Positions 1 to 7,494 of a stretch of 64,000 nt of DNA are shown in pieces (the stretch's first letter is position 1; every line of letters begins with the position of its first letter). The notes under the pieces are model-generated. The model was not told where the DNA came from and did no database searches. It was given only the letters and a program-made list of their open reading frames with translations. Source of the stretch: Chthoniobacteraceae bacterium. GTDB lineage: Bacteria; Verrucomicrobiota; Verrucomicrobiia; Chthoniobacterales; Chthoniobacteraceae. The position numbers and the translations under genes are program-made. The stretch is from NCBI GenBank assembly GCA_947471505.1, contig CANIWM010000019.1, positions 18,562-82,561 of the forward strand, in the 5' to 3' direction.

Positions 1-93
1 GCCGCCACCATCGTTGCCGACGAAATCCGCTTCCGCGCCGAGAGCAAGCGGCGACTGCTGCCGCAACTTGCGGCTTGGATGGCAGGAAAGTGA
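1..93 (+). CDS. C-terminal end of an unknown protein (cut by window edge)
   Basis: An open frame runs from the first base to a TGA at 91-93 and encodes about 30 residues rich in Arg, Ala and Leu, ending in AAWMAGK. No start codon lies inside the window and no family can be recognised from so short a tail. It is convergent with engB. The two stop codons lie about 30 bases apart and a hairpin bridges them, which supports this being a real gene end. Confidence 0.5.
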   Translation, partial: AATIVADEIRFRAESKRRLLPQLAAWMAGK

Positions 94-123
94 CGCGACG
101 GTGAGTCGCACCGGGCGCGTCAC
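90..123. terminator. Hairpin between two convergent stop codons
   Basis: GTGACGCG at 90-97 pairs perfectly with CGCGTCAC at 116-123. Inside it CGGTG (99-103) pairs with CACCG (109-113). The structure overlaps both flanking stop codons and could end transcription from either side. There is no clear U tract, so terminator function is inferred from position and stem strength only. Confidence 0.4.
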
Positions 124-731
124 TACGCGAAACTGCCCTCGCCCGCCAGTGCCTCTTTAATGAAGGCGAGAATCTCCCGTCGCCCCATCCGCGCCTCCAG
201 CGATGTGCTAAAAACCTTGGGCAACTCCGCACACCACGCCGAGATATGCCCGAGGAAAAGCTCTGTGTGCTTTTGCAGCAACGCCGGTTTCACCTTGTCC
301 GCCTTACTAAACACCAACGCAAAAGGGACAGACTCCCCAACCAACCACTCCACAAACTCTAAATCGATCGCTTGCGGAGGATGCCGCGAATCGATCAAGA
401 CAAACACCCCAGCCAGATTCTCCCGCCCCGCCAAATACCCCAAAATCATCTGTGCAAACCGGTCCCTCCCCTGCTGATTCGTCTCCGCATAGCCGTATCC
501 CGGCAAGTCCACGAGCGTCCACTCGTTGTTCACCGAGAAGAAATTGATCAACTTCGTATGCCCTGGAGTCGCCGACACCTTCGCCAGCGCCTTCACGTTT
601 GTGAGCATGTTCAGCAGCGAAGACTTCCCGACATTCGACCGCCCGATGAACGCGAACTCGCGCAACTCCGACACCGGGCACGACGCCAAATCCGGCGCAC
701 TAATTTGAAATTTGGCAGAGCTGACATTCAT
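123..731 (-). CDS. engB: Ribosome biogenesis GTP-binding protein YsxC/EngB
   Basis: This is a 202-residue Ras-like GTPase of the TrmE-Era-EngA-EngB-Septin class, which acts in large ribosomal subunit assembly. The G1 P-loop GRSNVGKSS is at residues 30-38. The G3 motif DLPGYG is at 75-80, followed by the family-typical YA. The G4 motif appears as SKAD at 142-145, close to the usual TKxD. The frame stays open upstream, but the ATG at 731 gives the normal family length of about 200 residues and puts the P-loop near residue 30, so it was chosen. The gene is divergent from the cytochrome gene at 864 and convergent with the partial gene at the left edge. Confidence 0.93.
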   Translation of the reverse strand: MNVSSAKFQISAPDLASCPVSELREFAFIGRSNVGKSSLLNMLTNVKALAKVSATPGHTKLINFFSVNNEWTLVDLPGYGYAETNQQGRDRFAQMILGYLAGRENLAGVFVLIDSRHPPQAIDLEFVEWLVGESVPFALVFSKADKVKPALLQKHTELFLGHISAWCAELPKVFSTSLEARMGRREILAFIKEALAGEGSFA

Positions 732-863
732 GGATTCGGGGGCAGAGTAATTACGCACGGCGTAATTGGAAACTGCCGTTATGGAATATTTCCCCAGTAG
801 CGCCAACGAGCCCACCTTGAGTGATGGTTGCGCCACCATGATTGCCGCGCTAAACACCCGAAT

Positions 864-1394
864 ATGAAAGCTCCGCTGATTGCATTCCTGCTCGTCGCGA
901 CCATTCTGCCCGCTGCTGAGTCACAGACGCCCTCCGCGTCGGATTCCGCACAGAAATACCGGGACCTAATTCGGGCGACTAGGACACCGAAATCTCTCAG
1001 CGCAGGGTTCGCAATGCTCTGCGGCCTTTCAGCGGCGAAGGATGCCGAGGTCAAACGCGCAGGCCCACACGCGATTCAATACGTAAATTACTACCGCAGT
1101 GAATCCGCAGTTCAGCCAGCCACAGGAGCATGGCCCGTCGGCAGCGTGTTGGTGAAGGAAAAGCTCGGTTTCGACTTCAAGGGAGCTGCGGCACAACCGA
1201 CCGCGATCGCCGGGATGATCAAGCGCGCAGCTGGCACCGCTCCAAAGACGGGCGACTGGGAGTTTTTCTGGTCGGAAAATGGCAAACTGTCCCAGAAGAG
1301 CATGGCTCACTGTGCGGGTTGCCACTCGGGCGCTGCGAGAGATTTCGTATTCACGGATTTCACGGCGCTGGCGGCGGCGAAAGACAAAAAGTAG
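864..1394 (+). CDS. Secreted cytochrome P460-like haem protein
   Basis: A 176-residue protein with an N-terminal signal peptide (hydrophobic residues about 4-17) and one haem-binding motif CAGCH at residues 150-154 near the C-terminus. The arrangement of a W-x-x-G-x-V-like segment (GAWPVGSVLVKEK), a MIKR segment, a W-E-F-F-W stretch and a late CxxCH is that of cytochrome P460-type domains. These are periplasmic mono-haem proteins sometimes involved in oxidation of small nitrogen compounds. The ATG at 864 was preferred over an upstream in-frame start because it begins a clean signal peptide. The physiological substrate cannot be told from the sequence; it could be a general small c-type cytochrome. 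Confidence 0.7.
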   Translation: MKAPLIAFLLVATILPAAESQTPSASDSAQKYRDLIRATRTPKSLSAGFAMLCGLSAAKDAEVKRAGPHAIQYVNYYRSESAVQPATGAWPVGSVLVKEKLGFDFKGAAAQPTAIAGMIKRAAGTAPKTGDWEFFWSENGKLSQKSMAHCAGCHSGAARDFVFTDFTALAAAKDKK

Positions 1395-1440
1395 AATTTC
1401 CTCTCGCGTCTCTTCCGATCCCCCAACCAATCTCTCGGCA

Positions 1441-1611
1441 AGGGAAGCCACGAAGGCACTGGAGCGCGATTTCGACGAAGTGAGCAAGCATCTGCGCATC
1501 CTGCGCAAGGCGCGATGAGGCCTAGCGCTGGAACTCAATTTCATCCCCGAGGCAAACCGGCAGATGGATGGTGCGCTGGACTACGGGTTTTGTGCGATCA
1601 AAGTCGTGTAG
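1441..1611 (+). pseudogene. Decayed fragment of an ArsR-type winged-helix regulator
   Basis: One frame reads DFDEVSKHLRILRKAR, a TGA at 1516-1518, and then continues in the same frame as GLALELNFIPEANRQ to a TAG at 1609-1611. The first part resembles the recognition helix of ArsR-like regulators (SKHLRxLR) and the second resembles their C-terminal strand region. No start codon or N-terminal half is present. I read this as a relic rather than a gene; the match rests on a short motif. The rest of 1395-1642 shows nothing else. Confidence 0.35.
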
Positions 1612-1642
1612 GGAATTGCGAGGCGACTCAGCAGAACGCAAT

Positions 1643-1834
1643 TTAGCAATTGAAGGGCATTAATCCGGTGAGAATACCAAGGATCAGCGCCACGAAGAGA
1701 GCTAAAGCTATCGCGACAGCAATCACCACGAAACGCACGAGCAGTCGTCCGAGTGTCAACGCTGGGACAATTATCTCAGATTTTGGAGGCGCATATTCCC
1801 CGGGAGTCAGTGAGTGCTCTGAGTCTTTTGGCAT
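1643..1834 (-). CDS. Small single-span membrane protein
   Basis: 63 residues: a polar N-terminal half (MPKDSEHSLTPGEY) and a C-terminal hydrophobic helix from about residue 33 to 57. The start overlaps the stop of the upstream phosphatase-like gene as ATGA (1831-1834 region), which supports translational coupling. No family is recognised. It is the last gene of the minus-strand operon that begins near 6408. Confidence 0.55.
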   Translation of the reverse strand: MPKDSEHSLTPGEYAPPKSEIIVPALTLGRLLVRFVVIAVAIALALFVALILGILTGLMPFNC

Positions 1835-2388
1835 CAGTTCGGGGTGTTGGCGGCGGCGCGAGTCTCGATCCGCTGCGCAATGTTATCACGAATATCCTCC
1901 GCCGAAAAACCTGCCGATTCCACCATGCGTAGAATCGCATCAGCGCTCGGCCCGTCAGCACGCGACGCTTCTGTGAGCGCGAACAATCGCACTGCCCGGC
2001 GCCCTGTCCTGCAATACAGCAGCGCAGGACGCTCCGTCGTTGCCAGCGCGGAGGCCAGGGCGGTCACTGCGCCATCGGGGATCGTCTCGTGAGGCACCGG
2101 AATATAATGAAACGCAAGCCCGCCAGCAGCCGATGCCAATTTGATTTCAGACGAAGAAGTCTGATCCTCGGCCTCACCATCGGGACGAATATCGATGATC
2201 GTTTTCATCCCGGCCTCCCTCACCGACCCGATATCGTCAGTGCGCAATTGCGATGTAATGAAAATCTGGTCCGTGACACGAGTGAGCGTGGGCTTCGAAG
2301 GCGGCTTCGGGCGATTAAAATACAACCCCAACACGCTCACGCCAAGAGTGACGAAAAACGTGACTGCAAACAACGAGCGCTTTCTCAT
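1834..2388 (-). CDS. Membrane-anchored DUF442/dual-specificity phosphatase-like protein
   Basis: 184 residues. An N-terminal hydrophobic segment (about residues 5-24) is followed by a domain with the order TRVTDQIFITSQL, then TIIDIRPDGE, then the loop YCRTGRRAVRL. The CxxGxR loop and the upstream ID-x-R signature match the DUF442 (beta-lactamase-hydrolase-like phosphatase) group, related to tyrosine/dual-specificity phosphatases. Position suggests an extracytoplasmic enzyme tethered to the inner membrane. It lies 22 bases after the DUF1080 gene and overlaps the next gene by ATGA, so it is probably co-transcribed. The substrate is unknown. Confidence 0.72.
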   Translation of the reverse strand: MRKRSLFAVTFFVTLGVSVLGLYFNRPKPPSKPTLTRVTDQIFITSQLRTDDIGSVREAGMKTIIDIRPDGEAEDQTSSSEIKLASAAGGLAFHYIPVPHETIPDGAVTALASALATTERPALLYCRTGRRAVRLFALTEASRADGPSADAILRMVESAGFSAEDIRDNIAQRIETRAAANTPN

Positions 2389-2410
2389 TTCGGGTGCAAG
2401 CTATCGCCGC

Positions 2411-3163
2411 TCACTTCGCGGCGTCGAGGCGTTTGACCTGAATGTTGCGGTAGCGGACGAATTGCTTGGTGAAGTCGCCGCCGCCGTGGACTTGCAGGGC
2501 GATGCTGCCTTTGCCATGGTGACGGACTTCTTTTTCCTGCCACTCCATGATTTTGACGCCGTTGATCCACGTCGTGATGTGGGGCGGGTTGTTTTCGATT
2601 CGGGCGCGGAGTTCGTTCCACTGGCCATGCCGCCAGAATTGCGCCCATGCATCGGGCAGGACGGGGAGCGGTGTGGGCGGGACTCCGGTGGGCTTGTCGG
2701 TGATTTCGGTGACCTTGTCGGTGAAGCTGTAGTTGCGGACGTGCGGGTTTCCGCCGAGGCCTTCGCCGTAGATGCCCATGACGTTGCCGCCGGCGTGGTA
2801 GTCGATCATGGCCTGCCACGCTTTGCCGTCCTCGGTGCTGCGGAGGAAGAGTCCGCTGTCGGGGCCGAAGTCGTTTTTCATTTCGAGCTTCACTTCGAAA
2901 TCGCCGAATTGCTCGTCGGTGACGATGAGTCCGCCGTTACCGGGAATATCTTGCGAGCCGGTGATCGCGCCGTCCTCGACGACCCAGCGTCCGCCGCTCT
3001 CGTGCTTGCTTGCACCGCTGTGTCCGGACTTTGCGCTGACGTGCCAGCCGGCGAGCGTCTTGCCGTCGTAGATGGAGACGAAGCCGGCGGCGGGCTTGTC
3101 CTGCGAGTCGGCGTGTGAAAACGAAATTGCGAGCAGTGTGATGAGAGTGAACGTGCGTTTCAT
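2411..3163 (-). CDS. Secreted DUF1080 (3-keto-disaccharide hydrolase-like) protein
   Basis: 250 residues with a signal peptide (MKRTFTLITLLAISFSHADS). The mature part begins GFVSIYDGKTLAGWHV, the usual opening of DUF1080 proteins. It continues with the typical jelly-roll signatures GGLIVTDEQFGDFEVKLEMK, GPDSGLFLRS and NELRARIENNPPHITTWING. Members of this concanavalin-like fold have been linked to cleavage of 3-keto-glycosides. It sits 57 bases after the DUF1592-type cytochrome gene, and a second DUF1080 gene lies at the front of the same operon, pointing to shared extracytoplasmic carbohydrate degradation. Confidence 0.82.
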   Translation of the reverse strand: MKRTFTLITLLAISFSHADSQDKPAAGFVSIYDGKTLAGWHVSAKSGHSGASKHESGGRWVVEDGAITGSQDIPGNGGLIVTDEQFGDFEVKLEMKNDFGPDSGLFLRSTEDGKAWQAMIDYHAGGNVMGIYGEGLGGNPHVRNYSFTDKVTEITDKPTGVPPTPLPVLPDAWAQFWRHGQWNELRARIENNPPHITTWINGVKIMEWQEKEVRHHGKGSIALQVHGGGDFTKQFVRYRNIQVKRLDAAK

Positions 3164-3220
3164 GGTGCGCGACAGGGTCGGGAAAGGTGGGGCCGTGGCA
3201 AGGAGATTCGCGCCGGGAAA

Positions 3221-5302
3221 CTACGGCTTGGTGCCGGTTGTCTGCGCGATTGCGGCGGGTGCGCGTTTTAGAAACGAATCGCTCGTGAGCAATGACACGA
3301 GCAGCACTTTGAAACTGCCGCCGCTGTTTACATACGCGGAATCGGCAGCTTGCAGCGTGGCGGCGTCGGCGAGGGATTCGTTGCGGCCCATGAAGTAGCG
3401 GAAGACGTGGCGGATGAAGACTTGGCGCGCCCGGTCGCTGCCGGCGATGCGGGCGATGAGTTCGTGCGGGGATTTCACGGGGCCGTCGAGTTTGGCGTCG
3501 CCTGAGCCGGCGATTGCGCCGGTGCTCACGGCGGGGACGCCTTTGAAAACGTCGCCGAGCGGCTTGCCCTTTTTGTCCACGTTTGCGGCGGTGGCTTCGC
3601 GGTCGAGAACTTGTTCCTCGGCGACGAGACGGCCGTAATGCTCGAACTGCTCGAAGGGCAGGCCGAGGTCGTCCATGCGGTTGTGGCATTTCCAGCACGC
3701 CTCGGCGTGGGTGACGCTGCTGACGCGGTCGCGCAGGGTGCGGTGAAGTTCATTGGGCACCATCGCGGCGACGCCAATCGGGAGGTCGGGCACGGTGCCG
3801 CCGAGCAATCGCTCTCGGATAAATCGCCCGCGGCGGACGATGTCGTTGTTGAAATTTTCGCTCCACGCGATGAGCCAGCTTGGCTGCATGAGGATGCCGA
3901 TGCGCGTGTTCTCTTTCTGCGTGATGGGTTGTTCCGCGGTCCATTCTTCGAGGCCGTACAGCGTCTCGATGGCAGCCTGACCTTTGTTGTTTTGCTTGTT
4001 TGGCGTGACGGACTGCGCGAGTTCCTCCTGCCGCGTTTGTTTGTTGGTCTGCGACTTCACATTCACAAACGCGAGCGGAGTCGTGAGGAGTTGGCGGAAC
4101 ACGTCCTTGTCCTGCTCCAGAATGTGGAGCACCAGCCGGTCCGTATCGGCGACGTGCTGCTTCGGCTCGTGCATGACATCCTTGGGCCGGTCTTTGAAAA
4201 CCTCGGTCGCGTTGCCGTATTCAAAATACTCGCGGAAGAATCCGAGGATGCGCGGCTTCTTCGTTTTTGGGTCGTCGAGAATGCGGCGGACGTGTTCGGC
4301 TATTTTCTCTCGCGCGGTGAGCTCGCCTTTCTCGACAGCATCGAAAAGTTTGCCGTCGCGTTTAAACATGAGCGCAGAGCTGACCGCAGCAGCGGCTTCG
4401 CGTGGTGAGAGCATTCCCTCAGCGCCGCCCATCTCCGAGCGAAAGACGGCATCCGTGCGCAAAAGGACGGCGGTCAGTACGGTCCGCAGCGCACCGGAAC
4501 GGTCGCCGCCCGCAGCGCACTTTTCGTAGAGCGCGTAGAGACGCTCGACCTCGTCAGTCTCCGCCTTCCGCGCGACTGCGAGCTGGAACTGTTTCTGAAT
4601 CGCCTTCTCGATCTGCGCACGCGTCGGCGTGAGGGCCGGGTCCATGAGGTCGGTGAACTCGCGCACGGTGTCGTTCTTCCCTTTCACCTTGCCGTCCACA
4701 ATCTCGTGGGCGGTCTGCTTTTCCACGATGGCATCGGCATTGCGCAGGAGGACTTCCGTTGTCGGTTCGTCCACACGGGCGAGTGCGGCGAAGTCTTTGA
4801 TGCCCCGCTCGGGGTTCGCGGTGAACGGCTGCACGAGGCCCTTCACGCCACCGCGCCCGACATCCTCGACCCAGCCCATGTATGCCTCCGGGCTGAGCCG
4901 CCACAGCCGCGGCTCCGGCGCTTTTGCCGACGCTGCACTCGCTGCGGCAAAGAGCAATTCGTGCGGCACGAGATTGCCCTGGCTCGGCTTGCGCGCAGCG
5001 TGTCCGCCCATCTGCTTTGCGATCCATCCGGTGATTGCCAGCTTTTGCGAAGCACTCGGCTGCTTCTCTTTTTTCGGCGGCATCTCGCCATCGCGAATCT
5101 GGTCGAGCACGACGGCCCAGCGCGTCCCTTCCTTCGCCATGTCGCCGGTGAGATCGTCCAGACGAATATCGCCCTTCTGCTTTTCCTCGCCGTGGCACTT
5201 CGTGCAAAACTCACCGAGGAACTTTTGCAGCGCCGCCGTCTCCGCAGGCGCGGCAGCGTGAACAGAAACGTGGAGCAACAGAATGACGGCGAGTAATTTC
5301 AT
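3221..5302 (-). CDS. Secreted DUF1592/DUF1588/DUF1585 cytochrome-type protein
   Basis: 693 residues with a signal peptide (MKLLAVILLLHVSVHAA). Near the N-terminus CTKCH at residues 33-37 followed by KGDIRLDDL is the planctomycete-type cytochrome c domain. A central DUF1592 region follows, with REYFEYGNATEVFKDRP. A second CxxCH, CWKCHNRMDDLGLPFE from residue 536, is the DUF1588 domain. The C-terminal FRYFMGRNESLADA and LLTSDSFLKR are DUF1585. These large haem proteins are characteristic of Planctomycetes and Verrucomicrobia and are thought to take part in extracellular oxidative sugar breakdown. Its start overlaps the stop of the upstream DUF1080 gene by 4 bases (ATGA), so the two are translationally coupled. 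Confidence 0.87.
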   Translation of the reverse strand: MKLLAVILLLHVSVHAAAPAETAALQKFLGEFCTKCHGEEKQKGDIRLDDLTGDMAKEGTRWAVVLDQIRDGEMPPKKEKQPSASQKLAITGWIAKQMGGHAARKPSQGNLVPHELLFAAASAASAKAPEPRLWRLSPEAYMGWVEDVGRGGVKGLVQPFTANPERGIKDFAALARVDEPTTEVLLRNADAIVEKQTAHEIVDGKVKGKNDTVREFTDLMDPALTPTRAQIEKAIQKQFQLAVARKAETDEVERLYALYEKCAAGGDRSGALRTVLTAVLLRTDAVFRSEMGGAEGMLSPREAAAAVSSALMFKRDGKLFDAVEKGELTAREKIAEHVRRILDDPKTKKPRILGFFREYFEYGNATEVFKDRPKDVMHEPKQHVADTDRLVLHILEQDKDVFRQLLTTPLAFVNVKSQTNKQTRQEELAQSVTPNKQNNKGQAAIETLYGLEEWTAEQPITQKENTRIGILMQPSWLIAWSENFNNDIVRRGRFIRERLLGGTVPDLPIGVAAMVPNELHRTLRDRVSSVTHAEACWKCHNRMDDLGLPFEQFEHYGRLVAEEQVLDREATAANVDKKGKPLGDVFKGVPAVSTGAIAGSGDAKLDGPVKSPHELIARIAGSDRARQVFIRHVFRYFMGRNESLADAATLQAADSAYVNSGGSFKVLLVSLLTSDSFLKRAPAAIAQTTGTKP

Positions 5303-6408
5303 TTCTTTACGGGTTCAAACAGCAACACATGCGCAAACTTGCCTTCCTCTAGGTGCAAAACGCCGCGACCATCGGCGGGGAGCGGTTGCGCGGGGATGAT
5401 CTCTTTGTCCTTCGCGGACACGCTTACTTTCCCGGCGCGGACGGTGACGACGATCCGCCCCGTCGCCTGCACCTCCGGCAGTCCGAGGCCGGTGAACAGC
5501 GCGCCGACGGATACGGCATCTTTCGCGTCCACGCTGGCGATGAACTCGCCAGCGGGGAGCGCCGTTTCTTTTCGCTCCGTGATGTAGTCCGTCGTCATCG
5601 GCTCCGGCAAAAGCGGGACGAGATGCTTCGGCGCGAGCTCGGGATCGGGCGCGAGTTCCTGGATGCGCATGTTGCGGAACTCCACCGGCGCGCCTTCGCT
5701 CTCGATGCTCATGTAGCCTTTGCGCGGGGAGACGCGATGCAGCGTGCTGGCGAGCGTGCCGTTCACTTCGTTCTGAATCATGCCGTCCATGCACGTGAGC
5801 CGGATGCGGTTCCACTCGCCGGTTTTGCTGGCGTTGAATGCGACGGGCATGGAGCGAATCCCGCAGGAATCCGAGCGGCCAAATCGCGGGTCGGGAATCG
5901 CCGTGGAGATCGAGCCCGGCAGCGTGAAGATGTCGCCGTGGCTCGTGTACCATGAGCCGTTGCCGAGATTGCAGACCTGAATCTCGTAGCCCTCGCGCGG
6001 GAACGGTCCGCCAAAAGCGGGAAACGCACTGTGCCGCACCAGCACGCCGGAATTCCCGCTCGTGCCTTTGCCCCCGCCCGCGCTCGGGGCTTCGGTGAGA
6101 TGCCGCCACTCGTATTCGAGCACGAAGTTTTCATACGCCTTCATCGAGCGGATGACGCCGGTCGGTCCGCGCGCGATATGCAGGACAAAGTCGCCGGGGC
6201 GATCGGGATTCGGGGTGGTGGAAAGATGCGGCGCTTTGACGGACATGCTCATGCCCGTCCACTTCTCGTCGAGCGCGCCCGTGAAAAGGCTCTCCCACTT
6301 TTCACCGTAAGGCTTGGGCGGCGGAAACTGCCCGTCCACCGGCTCGTCGGCAAAGGCTGCGAGCGTGGAGAGGAACAAAGAGGCGATGAGGCGCTGGTGA
6401 AGTTTCAT
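5299..6408 (-). CDS. Secreted DUF1080 protein, first gene of the operon
   Basis: 369 residues with a signal peptide (MKLHQRLIASLFLSTLAAFA). The DUF1080 fold covers about residues 35-245, with WESLFTGALDEKWTGMS, NFVLEYEWRHL, GNSGVLVRHS, EIQVCN and EWNRIRLTCMDGMIQNEVNG. About 120 further residues follow (from LAPKHLVPLLPEP) that form a separate beta-rich tail. The ATG at 6408 gives the signal peptide; the upstream frame extension lacks family features. It heads the operon and overlaps the cytochrome gene by 4 bases. The divergent promoter region is shared with nemR. Confidence 0.82.
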   Translation of the reverse strand: MKLHQRLIASLFLSTLAAFADEPVDGQFPPPKPYGEKWESLFTGALDEKWTGMSMSVKAPHLSTTPNPDRPGDFVLHIARGPTGVIRSMKAYENFVLEYEWRHLTEAPSAGGGKGTSGNSGVLVRHSAFPAFGGPFPREGYEIQVCNLGNGSWYTSHGDIFTLPGSISTAIPDPRFGRSDSCGIRSMPVAFNASKTGEWNRIRLTCMDGMIQNEVNGTLASTLHRVSPRKGYMSIESEGAPVEFRNMRIQELAPDPELAPKHLVPLLPEPMTTDYITERKETALPAGEFIASVDAKDAVSVGALFTGLGLPEVQATGRIVVTVRAGKVSVSAKDKEIIPAQPLPADGRGVLHLEEGKFAHVLLFEPVKK

Positions 6409-6496
6409 GCGCACGGTGTAGCGGCCCGATGCACGCTGTTCAACACGAACACTGCCGTCTTTTCCACGCGCCCCAACAGGAAATGCAAAATAATGT

Positions 6497-6525
6497 TTGA
6501 CGGAATAGACCGACCGGTCTATTCC
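6497..6525 (+). promoter_or_regulatory. Candidate promoter of nemR
   Basis: TTGACG at 6497-6502 can serve as a -35 element. Two -10 candidates follow: TATTCC at 6520-6525 (17-bp spacing) and TCTATT at 6518-6523 (15-bp spacing). The operator palindrome fills the spacer. Either choice puts the transcription start within a few bases of the ATG at 6535, so the message may be nearly leaderless. This is inference from consensus matching. Confidence 0.45.
6502..6525. promoter_or_regulatory. NemR-type operator 1 (11-bp inverted repeat)
   Basis: GGAATAGACCG at 6502-6512 and its exact reverse complement CGGTCTATTCC at 6515-6525 are separated by AC. The core AGACCG-AC-CGGTCT recurs at 7154-7167, in front of the next gene. 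Position over the candidate nemR promoter fits autorepression by the adjacent TetR-family protein. Confidence 0.85.
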
Positions 6526-6534
6526 TCGCACCAG

Positions 6535-7134
6535 ATGAGCGACCGAACAGCACACACGACAACCAAAGAACGCATTCTCGATGCGGCCGAGGACCTCATG
6601 CTGGAGAAGAGTTTTCACTCTGTCGGGCTGAATGAAATCCTGACCACGGTGAATGTTCCGAAAGGGAGCTTCTACCATCACTTTGCATCGAAGGAGCAGT
6701 TTGGCGTGGAGTTGCTCCGACACTACATGAACCAGGCCTACGAACACAAAGCGGCGTGGCTTCAGGACCGGACACAGTTCCCGGATGCCTTGGAGCGCAT
6801 CCTCGGCTACATGGAAGGCGGGATGGCGAAATTCGTGGACAATGGCTGCCGGCCGATTTGTCTGGTCGTCAAACTCGTCGGTGAAGTCGCGACATTTTCC
6901 GACGGGATGCGGCAGGAACTTGCAGACGGTTTCGAGAAATGGGATCGCTTGGCGACCACGACAATTCGAGAAGGGCAAACACAGGGAAGCATCAAGCCCA
7001 ACCTCGATGTTGAAGAAGCTGTCGTAGTGCTCGGTTCCGTTTGGCTCGGGGCAATGCTGCGAGCCCAGGTGATGAAAAATATACGTCCAATGCGACAGGC
7101 GCTGACGTTCTTACGCGAACACCTAGCTTCGTGA
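6535..7134 (+). CDS. nemR: TetR-family repressor, NemR type
   Basis: 199 residues. The N-terminal helix-turn-helix (about residues 11-56) contains RILDAAEDLMLEKSFHSVGLNEIL and the PKGSFYHHFASKEQFGVELL segment that is especially close to E. coli NemR. The ligand domain holds NGCRPICLVVKLVGEV. By my alignment Cys109 corresponds to the redox-active Cys106 of E. coli NemR (in SGCLTVKL), and Cys105 lies nearby. NemR controls nemA in response to electrophiles and oxidants. Here nemA follows two genes downstream and matching palindromes precede both transcription units. The ATG at 6535 was chosen because it lies just after the operator and gives the family length. Confidence 0.87.
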   Translation: MSDRTAHTTTKERILDAAEDLMLEKSFHSVGLNEILTTVNVPKGSFYHHFASKEQFGVELLRHYMNQAYEHKAAWLQDRTQFPDALERILGYMEGGMAKFVDNGCRPICLVVKLVGEVATFSDGMRQELADGFEKWDRLATTTIREGQTQGSIKPNLDVEEAVVVLGSVWLGAMLRAQVMKNIRPMRQALTFLREHLAS

Positions 7135-7141
7135 TTCTTTT

Positions 7142-7170
7142 TTGAGCAAACCCAGACCGACCGGTCTAAT
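7142..7170 (+). promoter_or_regulatory. Candidate promoter of the nemA-efflux operon
   Basis: TTGAGC at 7142-7147 and TCTAAT at 7165-7170 are separated by 17 bp, a good sigma-70 type spacing. The second NemR-type palindrome (7154-7167) lies between the elements and overlaps the -10, the expected geometry for repression by steric block. The start codon of the first gene is at 7189. Confidence 0.6.
7154..7167. promoter_or_regulatory. NemR-type operator 2
   Basis: AGACCG (7154-7159), AC, CGGTCT (7162-7167): the same 14-base core as operator 1, here with 6-bp arms. Its placement inside the candidate promoter of the downstream operon indicates that the repressor controls the small protein, nemA and the efflux pump together. 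Confidence 0.82.
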
Positions 7171-7188
7171 CTATTCACTTTTTATTCT

Positions 7189-7455
7189 ATGAGCATTTTC
7201 AATTTCCAGTCCTCTCCCGTCGAATCACACCTGCACCCAAAGGCGCTGCTTGCGCGAGTTCTGCGCGGACACCTGCTTCACCGTTACCGGGGTGTCCTTC
7301 CCACGCCCGAGTTGCACCGCGTTTTTGAGGAAACAGAACGACTGGCGGAAGAGTCGGGATTTCCCCATCTCGTCCTGCCCGTGCTGGCGGAGGAACGTCT
7401 CCGGCTTGCCGCCGAAGACGTGATGTCCGTCGAGGGCGTCTTGAACGCGGCGTAA
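7189..7455 (+). CDS. 88-residue unknown protein, first product of the NemR-controlled operon
   Basis: The sequence MSIFNFQSSPVESHLHPKAL continues into an Arg/Leu-rich amphipathic segment and an acidic helix (RVFEETERLAEESGF), then HLVLPVLAEERLRLAAED. It has no Cys, no signal peptide and no membrane span. I recognise no family. The start lies directly after the operator-promoter region and the stop is 39 bases before nemA, so it should be made whenever the operon is induced. A cytoplasmic accessory role in the stress response is possible, but nothing in the sequence fixes it. Confidence 0.6.
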   Translation: MSIFNFQSSPVESHLHPKALLARVLRGHLLHRYRGVLPTPELHRVFEETERLAEESGFPHLVLPVLAEERLRLAAEDVMSVEGVLNAA

Positions 7456-7494
7456 AGGGAGCGGTCGTTTTCTCAAACTTTCAAACCAAATTAT

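Noticed and set aside
1130..1483. Alternative open frame overlapping the cytochrome gene
   Set aside because: It lies mostly inside the P460-like gene in another frame and has no coherent domain.
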